DNA of 64,000 bases from Bagarius yarrelli (taxonomy: Eukaryota > Chordata > Actinopteri > Siluriformes > Sisoridae): assembly GCA_005784505.1 (NCBI GenBank), contig VCAZ01000030.1:3487736-3551735 (forward strand), written 5' to 3'. The position numbers and the translations under genes were made by a program. The notes under the pieces are model-generated. The model searched no databases, had not been told where the DNA came from, and was given only the letters and a program-made list of their open reading frames with translations. Each line of letters opens with the position of its first letter. The stretch's first letter is position 1. Shown one piece after another: positions 1 through 14,400 of the stretch.

Positions 1-34
1 ATCTTTAACACACCTGCTGCAATGACTTTCTCAC

Positions 35-3000
35 CTCTTTCTGAGTGCACGTTTTGGGCCAGTATTTCAGCAGCCCTCGGATGATCTAAAAATCGACATA
101 ATTTGCAGCTCTCAATTCATGCTACGAATAATAAAGAAGACAAAACGCTTATATATTTGCAGGTGTGTTGCAGTGACTTACATATTCTGTAACAGTGGCG
201 TCTTTCTCCATGAACTGCACAACACAGTAGGCAAGCTGGAGTATAGAAAGGACAGAAAATAAGACTGGATGGAATAGCTGCGGTCCAATGGAAGCTTTTC
301 TATTGCTTCTGGTCCGAAAAAATCACATACTACACATGCTACAACCTTTTCTTAACCCAACCGTGTTCTATATAGTATGGTTACAGGTAGTATAAATCAA
401 ATTTGAACATACTACGATGGCGAGTCCAACGAGTTTAATGGTAACTTTCACAAACTGGAAGTTTAAGCACTACTTTTCCCTTAAAGAGGTGAAAGATAAA
501 ACTGTTTAAACTTAGAACCAGGTAAAAAGAGTCTCTCCACGTCGGTGGCAAGTAATTCTAATCTAATGAAGCACCTTACATCGTTACATGACACTCCATT
601 TTTTTATCTAACCCTATTCAATATTAGGAACATCCAAAGTTTTTGACATATTTTTTAAAAAAGGAACGCAAAAGTTACTTTCTCTGGTAATTAGTTACTT
701 TTGTAATGATGTAACAGATACTTGCTCTAGTTATGATAACTAATTACTTTTTTGAAGTATTATGCGCAACACTGACTGTCTGCTTTATAGACGCTGAATA
801 GGCTACAACACTAGAGAAGAGTAATTCTAAGGACTTTTTTTTTAACTGACTTCAGTTTCTTACACTCTTTTGTCTTTATTATGTGATGTCCTAGAATCAT
901 TGGTACATGTGTTTCAGTGGCTTTTCCTGTCACAGAGCAGTGCAACGTTAGATAAAAGAACAGTGATTGTGTCTCGGAAGAACCAATGTCATGTAGACTG
1001 TTTCTCTTGAGGGCGACAAAGAGCGTTTGAACAGTTTAATTAACCCTCTTGCTCCTTTCTCTGGTCCCTGAGTCAGGCTCTCTCAATACATTTCCCACCC
1101 AATCCTTTTTTTTCTCACACAAACTTAAATAATTCCTGCTGTACAGTAATTACAAAATCAATCTTATTTACAAAATACTGTTAAACTGTGTGTGTGTGTG
1201 TGTGTTTGTGTGAGAGTGTGTCTGTACCTTCCCACGGACCAAATGCAGCCAGCAGATTTTGTAAGCAGTTCAAGTTTGGTCTCAGTATAAACCTTAAATA
1301 AAGTGTTTTCTTGAATGTTTATGTGTAACGAGATTATTATTAAAGGTTTTCCCAATCGCTTTGGCACATTTTTAAATAGGCTTAACATTCTCTATCAGCA
1401 CAACTGTTTGCTGGAAAACCAGAACTCTATTTCATGTCTGCAAAATGAAAATGATGACTTGGTTCACAGGTATGGCTATGATTTCATCAGGGATTTTAGG
1501 TCTTCGAATACCACCTCTCACGCTATAGCTTTCTGTCATCCTTTAACACCACCACCTGGAATTCTTACACATCCCCGTGCTGTTGCCCGTTCATGAGCTT
1601 GTTGCTTCTGTTCTCAAAATTAATTGAATGATTGGTTCATTTCAATTTAGTATTTTGCTCCCAAGGCAGGTTAACGGAGTATTTAGCAGACACTACAAAC
1701 CTTCCATTTTAAAGATATTAATAGGACATACACGTTTACAGGATTTAGCAGATGCCCTCATCATCTACAGTGAAATCTTTCCTCACTTTAAATACACAGA
1801 ATTTACCCAGAGCGACTTACATTTATTGGTGTTGCTTACAATAAGTGAGCAATTAGGGGTTAAGGGCCTTGCTCAGGGGCCCAGCAGTGGCTGCTTGGTG
1901 GAGCTAGTAATCGAACCCACAATCTTTGGGTTAGTAATCCAACACCTTAACCATGAGCCACCACCACACCGCTTCTTAGCATTGTTATGTGTTTAAATAT
2001 TACTACCTATATACCAGTAAAATCCTTTATACAAGGGCTTTGCTCAGGATCCCAGCAGTGGCTACTTAATGGTGCTGAAAATCGAACCCCAATCTTCCAC
2101 TTACCACATACATGCATGCCTATTTATTCAGTTTCACTAAGATTTACTATATCTATCAGACTATCTTTAATTTTGTGCAATTGTTAGAATAGTTTATATC
2201 TGTGCTAACACCTATACATTGCTAAACTATACAACTTAAAGTCTTATGTGAAAAAAAAGAATGTTCAAAACTGATGAAAAAAAACATTTGCGAACTAGCC
2301 ACAGCAATTGAGAAAAACTGCATTCCGAAGCCAAATTATTTGAGTCTGTATCATACAGTTGTTTTTTAAAGAGAAAAGTCATGCATACCCACATGAACAT
2401 GCAAGTAAAACGATGAAATTGCAGAGAAAGTATACCCAACAAGCACTTTTTACTGTATTGCTCTAACACTGAAACATTACTTTTGGTAAGAATAGCTTTC
2501 CTATCTTTGCTCATGGACTATGACATTCACTGTAAGCAGTTTCACTGTATTGCAAAGAACCATTTAATCTCTTAAATGCTTCTACATTTACATATTTTAT
2601 TGCTATAGTTACTTCGTTACTATTTATTTTAGTATTTTAGTTAACTGTTTATTTTATTTTCTTAAATGTATCTATTTGCATAAGCACAGACAGTAACAGT
2701 GGACATGTTTGTGTGACACTGACCTGTGCATGAAAGATGGACAGAGATTTGGCAGTGTGTAAGGGAATCAGGACCCTCACCAGGAATTGCTTATGCTCTG
2801 ACTTCAGGGGCAGAGCAAAGCCATTAATGATACTGGAAAAGGAAAGTAGTGACGAAAAGAGAAGGGAAGGGAAGGGAAGGGAAGGGAAAGGAAAGGAAGG
2901 GAAAGGAAAGGAAAGTGAAAGGAAAGGAAAGGAAAGGAAAGGAAATGGAAAGGAAAAAAGGAAAGGAAGGAAGGGAAGGGAAAGGAAAGGAAGGGAAGGG

Positions 3001-6000
3001 AAGGGAAAGGAAAGGAAAGGAAAGGAAAGGAAAGGAAAGTAAAAGGAAAGGAAAGGAAAGGAAAGAGAAAGAGAAAGGAAAGAGAAAGGAAAGGAAGGAA
3101 AAGGAAAGGAAAGGAAGAGAAGGACGGAAGGAAAAGAGAAGGAAAAGAAAGGAAAGGAAAGAGAAAGGAAAGAGAAAGAGAAAGAGAAAGAGAAAGTTGA
3201 GAGGGGAGGAGAGAAGAGGAGAGGAAATTAAAGAAGACGAGAAGAGAAGAAAAGAGAAAAGTTGAGACAAGAAAAAATAAATAGAGAGGAGAGGAAATGT
3301 GGCATGGTGCAGTACAGAGAGGAAGAATGTGAAAGAAAAGCATTTGAGCCAGAAGACAGCAGACAGAGGAAAGTGGGTAGTAGGCGGAGAGAGGGAGATT
3401 AAACCAGATTAGTATCAGTAGACCTGAGGATGCTCTGTACACCCATAATTCACCCTGCGTCTGTTGAGGATCTAAGTCTTAACAACCCTTTTTCACCAAT
3501 CCTTTCACTCCACAGTCACTCGTCTTGTACGCAGATATACACACAGTTTTTCTTTAGGGTTTTAAAAAGGTGCCCTATTGTTTACTTTATTGTTACCAGC
3601 TCTTATTAAGCTCTTTCTTACATTCATATTCCTCCTCTTATTTCTCCCACTAACTCCTCTTATTCCCAGTGCTCACACTTCTCTCCAAGGAGGACATGGG
3701 AAATGACAGAAAGGCTACTGTCAATCTTCCCCCAGTCTTTCCTTCCCATCCTCTTGTTCTCTTGCGCTTAGGCTCTGTTGCTCTGTTATCAGAGCAAAAA
3801 GTGTGGGTGGTGGTAAAAATAGCACAAGCATCAACCTGAATGCAGCCCTGCATCCTTAGCCCTTCTCTGACTCATCCTCTTCCTCTGCTACTCCTCTCTC
3901 TCCCCCTCATCGCTCACTCTGTCAAAATCGGGCTTTGTTTTGTTTCTCAGCTTGCTTAGATCAAAAAAAGTGCATGCTGTTTGCAATGAGACAAATTATA
4001 GGAAAATGACACTGTGGACCAAAACACTGCTATAAATTGCATAGTAGCTTTTATTACAGAGGAGATCCACAAATAGTGAAGTGCTGTGAGGTAGAATGCA
4101 AGACAGCGGTAATGTTTTAACCTGTGCTAAGGGTCTGACACACTGGTCCACACACTGCCTAAAGCAGCACTCAAGCAATTACCAACATCCTTGGATTAGT
4201 TAATGCCACACTTTGAATAGGCATAAAATTATATTTTGTTCCCATAGGAAAGTGATATTGTATAATTTTGTACAATGCTATATTTAGTCCAGCCTCTAAG
4301 CACTGAATGAGTTGTGACTTTCCTAATTGAGTCAAAAGAGTTCCAACTCAATGATGTAACTCATTTTAAGGATTCAATCATTGATAAACCTTTTAAACAT
4401 GATTCATAAGTATATTTTATCATGACAGAACGTACCTGCCCAAAATCTCCAGCAGTTCAGCAACTCCATTGAAATGTTCAGTTTCATAAATGAACCTGTA
4501 CAGTTGAAAACAGTTATATAGTTACGTATGTAGTAAGAATACGATATTTCATTTCCTTTACTTACAAATAAATGCTTTTTATTATATAAAATATTATATT
4601 ATATTATTTATATATTTATTATATAAAAATAAATACAATTGCTTTTTATTATATATATCATTTAAAGTGTAGCCACAAAGTTTAAAGCCCGCAGTTTATG
4701 AAAACTTTAAATGAAAAGTTTAGAATGTCTTTGAATATTGCTGCTGGAGTTAAGAGGCTCAAACACTATTTCAGTATGACAATTCCCTGTGCACAACGCC
4801 CCTGACGTCATCCTCACTGAACCCCACCTTTCAGATAAACTGGAATGCCGACTTCACCCCAGACCTTCTCACATGACAATAGTACCTAAACAAACTCCAT
4901 CTATCTCTACAACCAAAATCTATTAAGCATCTATTACACATGACATTAGTATGAAGTTGCCAACAAATTTGCTTGTATAATATTCTTCACTATTCTGCTA
5001 AACTTAATTTTCATCTGATTTTGAAGCAAGATTTGGAGAAAGGTCAGGGTTACGGCGTTTATTATGGTTAGGGTTACGGCTTTGTGTAGGACACTCGAGT
5101 TGTTTCTCTCTGATCTACACATACTACATCTTCATGCAGCTCAGGTGCTTTGTCCACGGGAGCATTGAAATGCTGCAAGGATTTTTAACCTTATGGCTTT
5201 AAAAAAAGAAAAAAAAAAAACACTGCAACAACACGCAAAGACATTCTAGATTATTGTATGCCTCAAACATTTGTGATCAGGCATCTGCTTACTTCATACC
5301 ATACATGGGGGGGGGGGGAATTATTTGATCCCTTGCGGATTTTGTATGTTTGCCCAATGACAAAGAAATTATCAGTCTATTATTTTAATGGAAGATTTAC
5401 AACAACAAAAGCATCCAGAAACAAGTATGTGGCCACTTTGCAAAACAAGACTTAGCAATTGGTGGAAAAATCCTTATTCGCAATCACAGAGGTTAGACTT
5501 TTTTGTAGTTGGCCACCAGGTTTGCACACATCTCAACAGAGATTTTGTTCCACTCCTCCTTAAAGATACATTCTAAGTCATTAAGGTTTCGATAATGTCA
5601 CATTTGGCAACTTGAATCTTCAGCTCCCTCCACAGATTTTACTATGGGATTATGGTCTGGAGACTGGCTACCACAGCATATTTGTTCCAGTTCTCCTCTC
5701 AATCATTCAGATGTTCTTTCTTCAGAGGGGCCTGTACATGAGCTTTTTTGAGCAGCAGGACTTTGCAGGCGCTACAGGATGTAAGTCCTTCACAGCGTTG
5801 TGTGTTAACAATTTTTTTTTTAGTAACTGTGGTCCCAGCTGCATTGAAATCATTGACAAGATCCTCCCATATAGTTCTGGGCTGATTTCTCATCAGTCTC
5901 ATGATCACTGAACTCCACAAGGTGAGATCTTGCATGGAGCTATCTTCCATTTGCAAATAATCGCACCAACTGTCGTCACTTTCTCACCAGGCTGCTTGGC

Positions 6001-9000
6001 AGTAGTCTAATAGCCCATTACAGCCTTGTGTAGGTCTACAATCTTATGTCCCTGACCTCCTTGGACACCTCTTTGGTTTAGGCCATAGTGGAGAGTTTGG
6101 AATCTGATTAATTGATTGCATTGCTTCTGGCATGGATAGGCTCTGTGGAGGTGTCTTTTAAATTGTTGAGTGTTGAGTTTGGAATCTGATTAATTGATTG
6201 CTTCTGTGGATAGGTGTCTTTTATACAAGTAACAAGCTGAGATTAGGATCACTCCCTTTAAGAGAGTCCCTTTAAGAGAGTACTCCTTATCTTAGTTGGT
6301 TTTCTGGATGTTTTTGTTGTTATTCTCTTTTTCACAGTTATAATAAATCTACCAATAAAATTATAGACTGATCATTTCTTTGTCACTGGGCAAACATACA
6401 AAATCAGCAGGGGATCGACTGTTTTATTTTTTCTCACTGTATCACATATACAGCCATATCATCTACTACAAAATTCTTACAGGATCAGGATTAACTAAGA
6501 TGTTAAAAATCTGTAATATCACTGTTAAAGAACAACATTAAACAGTTCTGCTTCTAACCTGAGGAAGATGTTGTTAATCTGTTTGCGTATGTACGCTCTC
6601 AGGCCCAGCAGTTTTCCATAAACACGATGCAGTATGGTCTTTAAATATTCCCTTTCTCGGGGATCCTCACTATCAAACAGCTCCAGCAGCTGGAAACACA
6701 GAAATATATGTTTTTATACTTAATTATACATTAAAAACTGAACATTTTTCTGTATAATATTCAGGGTTAATTTCAGGAAAAGACACTGTACCTGCAGTAC
6801 AAATTTCTGATCCACATAGCGTTTGGCCATAGAGGGCTGGAAATCCAGACTCTCCAAGAAGCGTAAAAAGAATTCATACACCAACTAGATAAAGGGAGAA
6901 ATTACAGTTTACAAAACACCTCATGTAACTATAACACACCAGCAAGTCTTTCTAATCCATCCTTTAGCAGGTTAAAAATGATATGAAGACGTGTCTGCTT
7001 TGTTTCTGCTTCTAGATGGAACTTTTCTTTAATGTTTTATTGCCATTGGATGTTAGTCTTTTTTGTGTACATTTATTTTGTTGATTTTAGACCCCCTGTT
7101 GTACTTTTTTGGCCTTTATTTTATCCTTGCCTTTTCCTTCTTCCTGTTCCTTTTTGATTGCATCTTCAGAGGGAAATTCCCTGTGAAAGATGTAATCAGG
7201 CTGGTCTCATTGTTGTCTATACCAGCATTCTCTGCCTTGATTGACGCAATCTCGCTAGTGTGTAAAATTGTTTTGACTGACTAGTCAAGTTTTTGTGTCG
7301 TCAAACTTTCTCATATCTAATAAGATAATAAATGAAATTACGTATAAATTGTGACCGCACTTTTACTTTCATGTTCTGTTTGTTATTATTGTATTTGTAT
7401 AAGCTATTTTCTGTTATAGGATGATTTTCGGTGCCTCACACTGGTGTATGCAATGCTATTTTGTTGACTATGCAACTACCTGTAAAAATGTACGTATTTT
7501 ACTTATTGTGTATATTAGTCCTGTGGATATAGACCTATTTTAATCATGTATACTTAGCCATTCCAAACTCTGTCATGCGAAGGTACACCAGTTAATGATC
7601 TAACTGTTCTCTGAGGTCCACTTGCAATGTTATCAAGATTTTTAAAATAAAAAACGTTACAATTTAAAAGTAATAGGCTATTTTCCGTTCATTTTTTTAC
7701 CCCCTCATCAGAAAGGTGTGTTTGACTAGGCATGGCGGATTGTTGCCTCGGAAGTAAATGGCCACTGCTTACAATATTGCATTTTAAAATATTGACCTAT
7801 CACGTGCATGCATGAACGGATGACATTCTGTAGAGGCGGTGCTTATCCACTTTATTGCATCATAGAATAGATTATTACAAAAACCTTTGTTTTGGCTGAC
7901 TGCCTTCAAAATAAGCTGTTTTTAGTGTAACAAAAATGTTTTGAGATGTAAAACTTGCAAAAGATTTTTTATAGCACAATGTCTCATATGTCAAAAGATC
8001 AAAGGAGTTTTGATTTCTCAGTTCATGACCCCTTTGAGAAAAACAGTTTCTTTTGCTGACTAAAATCTGGCAACAGTTTTTTTACATCTAAACTTATTGT
8101 TTCCCCCAGGATACAATTGCATATCTGCTGCTTTTTCTATTTTCTTGAATTTAACTGCTTTAACCCTTAACCCAGCAGGTAGTCTTTCCTATTAATAATC
8201 ATGGCCTTATGCTCCTTTACCTGTGGTCTGCTGGCCTTACCGGGTTTAAATTTTATGTTTGTAGTGGCTGTAGTTTGCTATTCTGATCACGGTCTCAGTA
8301 ACTGTATCGCATTTCTATCCCAATTCCAGGACTAAGACTGTTGTTGTAACGTTAATTGTTTTTTTGCCTCTCCCTTCCTAAGTTTGTTCTTTTTTGTGTC
8401 CTGATAACATGGTTTCACATTATCCTAATGTAATTTCCATTAAACGCAATAGTTGTGCCTATTAAAGACCAAGCTCTTTCACCTAATCCTCTCCAGAGCT
8501 TTGAGAAATGAAGATCACTCGCTGTAAGAAAAAGCCACTAAACCTGTATTACAATCTAAAATCACCAATACAATAGGCTGCATCATGTCCTAATTTAATA
8601 AGACCTGTGTTTAAAATGATAACAGGTGGAGTTGGTAAGAAACCTGTAAATGAGGCCAGGAAGCCTCCAGCGTGGGTTCATCCTCCTCTGGATCAAACTC
8701 TGGGTTTTCACTTGGTGGCAGAGTACGAAAGATGTTCACTGAAATCTAGAAATAGGGGTGGAGTCAGTATTTAAGAACATACTTGAGACAAAATAATCTT
8801 CATCCTTCTTTTCTTGATTGCAACTTTATTTTAAAGACTATGATTCATTTTATGGTGTAATTCTTACCATCTTGATGGCCTCAGGATAGAGGGGCTCGAT
8901 GAGAATGCCACGGCTGGTGGCCACCGTTTCCACCAGCTCATTTAGTGCAGCTCGCTTGATCTCTTTCCCCTTCAGGTCGGCCACACAGTCCAGGAAGTCA

Positions 9001-11255
9001 AAGAGCACACAACACTGCTGCAGCTTCTTACAAAACAAATCATGGAGCTCTACCACTGGGGAATCTACATCATAAAGACATGAAACATAAAAAAAAAAAC
9101 TATTAAGCAATGCTGTTTATATAACTAATATCTTATGATGAAAAGAAGAAAAATGAAATTGGGTCAAAAACAAACCATAAAGCTCCTGACTGGTCCATAA
9201 AAGCATTCACACCACCGTCAGAAGCTTAAATCCTGATGATATTCCAGCTACTGCAAAATTATGTTCTGTGGGTGTATTTCCTGTTTTTAAAAGTGACATT
9301 AGTTGGCTACACAATAAGTGTCCATGAAATAATGACTGAGAAAGAGGGTAGATTGTGTTGTCGATGTGGTAGATGTGTTGCTGTTCTTAGTGACACAGGA
9401 TCAGCAGAAGTATGAAAAGAGGCAACCGTATTAGCAGTAGCATGTGTTAGCCTAAAATCTTCTTAATTAGTAGCTATTGTATAAAAGTCATAAACGATTT
9501 TAAAACATAAAGCATTTTTGTTATACCAGTTTTTTTTTATCACTGAACCATAAATGACCCACACGATATTAGATTTAACAATAACCGTTCTTGCATGTAG
9601 GATGGATCTATAGGTTATTATGAACTGATATTTTTATGCAACTACTTTAATCACAGTGCTATACAACCTGACTTATAGAACATGTAGTCTTGTAAACCTG
9701 AAATAATTTCTAATAACAAAAAACAAATCACACACTCGAAAGTGCATAATTAAAACAAATCCATGGCTCTTAACAGCGGTATTTACATAATTCCAGGTCA
9801 TTGTAATACCTTGTTTTAACTGAGATATGTAGATTGCACTTTTTAAACACTGTCTGCGAAATTCAAGTTAATCAGGTAACATTGTTCAAATAAAAAAAAT
9901 AAATTCTAACACACACAGTGCAGGAAAAAAAAAGAACAAATATCTGCATGTACCTGTTTGACATTTACAGGGCAGTAGACTTTATTATTAAAAAAAAACC
10001 ATGAGACTGATATAGTAACGTGTTATATTTACTTCCTTACAATTACTTGAGTAGATATTTGGTGGGAAAAAATGTCATTTTAGGAGTACAGCCTTTCTTT
10101 GACTCTCAACATTCACAGAAATGTATTTTTACTTTGCTATATTTGATAGCCTTCCTCGGTTACTGTTAAATGTATTATAAAGAGTTTCAGTCAGTGGTCC
10201 CTGTCGGGTAGCATTTGGCTCACTGGACACACTGGTGGTTGACATTTTAGTCATGCAACTATCGTACATGGCTTTGTGGCATTCTTTTATATTTCCCTAG
10301 TGTCAGGTTCTGTCTAACATGAGTCCACTAAACAACTGATCGAGCTACAGCGTAGAGCGCTAAATTAACACTTTCTCTGCCACTTGCTCTACTCTTGTTT
10401 AAGTGTCACATGAACCGAAGAAGTTCAAGTGCAGCAGTTGCAATTAAAATATCTTAGCTAAACATGTTGCAATATTATCGCAGATGCAATTATTGCAATC
10501 GTTCATCCCAAGGATCATCATATCTTTCAAATTAGTCATGTGGAGGATAAAACTGACTGGGTAGTGTGTTATAGGAATTTATGACAGGGAAGTTTAATCC
10601 ATTTCCAGTTTGTATTATTGGGTTGTTGTTGTATTTTCAAACAACGCTCACACTAAAGACTCCTTCACAAGTATGAAATACCTCAATATGGAAAACATCA
10701 CTACATCAATTATAAGTATGTTTTATTTGTTATAATATTTATGTTTATTTATGTTATATATTATATATAATACTATTTAATGTTAAGTATATTTTATTGT
10801 ATAAGTTTAAAACATAACATACATATACCCAACACCAAGATCCATAACCTACCTCACATAACACAGGATATTAACCATTGACTTTCTCTCTCTTCACTCA
10901 CACACCCAAGTCCCACACCATATCTATTCACATTGTTGTTTTGTATGGGTGTGAGCGAGAAGCGAGAGAGAGAGACGAGAGGGTGGGAGAGCATAGTGAT
11001 CATAAAGAATCACTAGGTTTTGTATATCTTCCCAAAAAAATAAGATGGTTATTTTATACGAAAAGTAAATAAGATGTTAAGGTAAAATGTAATCAAAGAG
11101 CTTACAAATCTGATTCCAAAGTAAAATAATCATATACTATTATATGTCTGCCCATCATTGAATAAACTTCCCAACTCCTCACTCGAACTGGGCTAAATAT
11201 AGTGCAGCCATGAGCAAGGCAGAGAAGGAGACGGGGAGCAGTGTGTGTGTGTGTG

Positions 11256-11288
<33 letters not shown>

Positions 11289-11454
11289 AAGAGAGTGTGC
11301 GAGAGAACAAGACTAAGCGAGAATCAAATGAAGGAAATGCTGTTGGGTGGAGAGCAACAGGATGATGTCATCCATTTACCTACCTCTCTCTTCCCTCTTC
11401 CACCTCCTTCCCCACCCAGTTCTCTCTCCCTCACTCCTTTACTCCCTCTAGGGA

Positions 11455-11499
<45 letters not shown>

Positions 11500-14400
11500 A
11501 ATAACGTTAAAGTGTGTGGGTCGTTGCGAGCTGTCGCTCTATTTTCAGGGCTGCTAAACCACCTCTCTCGCTTATGGTGAAAACAGCAGCAATGCAGAAC
11601 AGGGAGATCGAAAAGTTGTCTCTTTTCAGCCATTCATAAACGGCATGAACACGTTTTTTTTAATAAATATTGGATGTTGCTGCATATTAGATCGTTTTGT
11701 ACAAAATGCACTCGACATTATTTCTTTGACATTGGATAAATATTAACACAAATCAGTTTAATTACATTTAAAAGACTTACTGAAATTCTCAGAAAACCTA
11801 TATCCAAAACCATAAAAGAAAATAAAAAAAATTGAAAATAAACCTTTATTGAATTTGAACATTTGCCCTTTATAACTTCTGTCTGTGTTAATAAAGTGTT
11901 TATAACCTTGGTGACTTTTTTTTCTTGTGGTGTACACAAATGCGAATGAGAAACCTTTCTTCTGCGTTGGAACTATTTCCGCTCGAGATCTCTTTCCTCT
12001 CTATCACCATTCCTTTCTACTCATTTGCTCTTCCCCTTTCTTTCTCAATCCATCTTATTGATCTTAGGAGGCCAGTGAAAGAGCAAACCTTCTGTCTGCC
12101 GGTAACCCTACACCGTTTAGGACAGCTGCCTCTACAGGACATAGAAACACAGGCACACATACATATATGCACATATGTATGCACTGCAGAGCTGCGGAAT
12201 AACTACGATTGATTATTCACGTAATAAACATTTAACATTAAAAAGCACAGCAAACCGTGAACCAAGAATTTTTTCAAAAATCCCTTGAAACCAGATGTTA
12301 TGACTCCATGACGCTATCCATCAGTGAAGACTGGAATACTACGAAAGTTATAAGTGGCTCATTCAGAAAGAAACCTGTGCTTCGGGCTAAAAATCCTATT
12401 TACACCAACTTACTCCCAAGTCACTAGCTGAAGCCAAGACACCAGCTTTTCTGGGAAAAATAACAATAATATCAGTACACATTTCCCAATTCAATCAAAT
12501 TCCTGTTAAAAGACTAGTATCAGCTTTGATATTTCTATCATATAAAAGCAGAAAAACAGTATTTTGCTTGATCTGTTTAGATCACTGATTTTAACCGCCT
12601 GGATCAAAGCTTCATCTTCTTATCCTGTGTGTCAACAAAGTATCTGTAGTCACAAACTAAAAAGGAAAAATACAATAAAATAACGCATATAACACTATTA
12701 TATTATTATTATTTTGTTTATTTATTCATTTTTTATTTGACTACTTACTTCAATTTTGGTTTGTGTTTCCAATTAAGTTGCAAAGGTTTTACCTTTGGCC
12801 ATATCATGATTACTGTTTATCTGCTTACCTAGTTGTAGGTATACTAAACTTATAATAATCTCAAAAAGTCAAAAATATAAAAAACTGTTAGTGGTTTACA
12901 TAGCAGACATATTTGAACATCAAATAATTTTGGATGAATGGATGAATGGATGGATGGATGGATGGATGGATGGATGGATGGATGGATGGATGGATAATAA
13001 ATCATGCTGGAAACTAGCAATTCAAGAGGTTTCTATACTTCTGTGCATATATTTAAATTAGCACATTGTTTTACTTCTCATTGTTTTTGTCTGCCTTGTT
13101 ATTATTGTAAATCCGTACCAGTATATAAAGTGTGTTGATGTTCACTGTGGGTGCCAAACAAATACAGCTTCATTTGTTAAAACATGCATGAGTTTTAGAG
13201 GATGATGACCAGCTGTTTGTCCCAGCCATAATGATGGATGTGATCAATGCCCAAACTGGTTGGGACATGAACATCTGTGATAGGCATTTAAAGCACATTG
13301 TGTTGACCTAATTGCTATGTTGGCCTAATTGCAATGTAAAGCAATAAGTTACGCATGTAACATGCTTCACGATCTAAGGAATACTCTCGGCTATTCATCA
13401 CCTTCCTGTCACACTACACTGCTAAGGTGAGAGGTGATGTGAGTAGCTGAGGAGGTCACCGGGAAGAAAAAGACTAAACTGTACTTTACCTATTAAAGCA
13501 GGAGATAAATTCCAATTAAAGCTGCATACATTTCTAGCAATTTTCAGATGACCTTATCCAGAGCAACTTACATTGTACATAAAGATAAGTGGATATAGAT
13601 ATAGATATTTTTTTTATCTAACTAGACAGTGGAGGATTGGGGACCATGTTCAGGGGCACAGCAGTGGCAGTTGAACCTACAGTCTTAGATCTTCTAATCA
13701 GTAGTGCAACACCTCAACCTCATTCAAGGTACATTTAGGCCACCAAATACATTTAGTAATCCAGTTTTAAGTGCATCTGCTGAGCATTGAGAACTGACAA
13801 CTGGCATTTTTTAACATAATATTAAATGTTTAATAACACTTTAAATCTGCAAATGTGCCTATATACAGTATAGCTTAAATAAATAGGAGCTGACATACTG
13901 GTCTGCAACTTATACAATACACTGGCTTTCAGAACCACACGCCATTAAATGATTGACTCCTTCTGTCTGAGGTATAAAAAAGCACAACGTACATCAGATT
14001 GCTTGTAGGCACTCATGTGCAGAAGCATAGAGTTTGGTGTCAAAGATTGCCACCAATGACACAGGTAAATGTGCAAGAGGCAGAGTAATGAACACGTCTC
14101 TTCCCTATTCATGATTTTCTGAACGTGCCGGGGATCCTGGCATCAATTCTGAAATTAGACAGGTCCCCCTTTTTGCAACTAAAACACTGGAGCTTGATAA
14201 TAACAAATAACTGACTACTAACAGAATTCTCATAGGATATAGATCACAGTTTTACTGTTAGCCACTGCCAAACATAGCAGTCTTCCCCACAAAGGTAACA
14301 GATATTTTGATTTTTTTTTTATTAAAAGAAAAAAGAACCAGAATTCAAGCTATATCTCAACTAGGAGTGGAAATGATTGCTATTCTGTATGTTTCTCATA

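Noticed and set aside
2737..3442. Several long open frames across the purine tract, up to 212 codons
   Set aside because: They translate into Lys/Glu/Gly/Arg or Phe/Leu/Ser/Pro repeats from a microsatellite. Real ppp2r5b exon sequence only begins at 2832 on the minus strand.
11448..11633. A 61-codon minus-strand frame in ppp2r5b intron 1 as an alternative first exon
   Set aside because: Its end is Arg-Glu repeat from a (CT)n tract and no matching donor in the right phase is clear.
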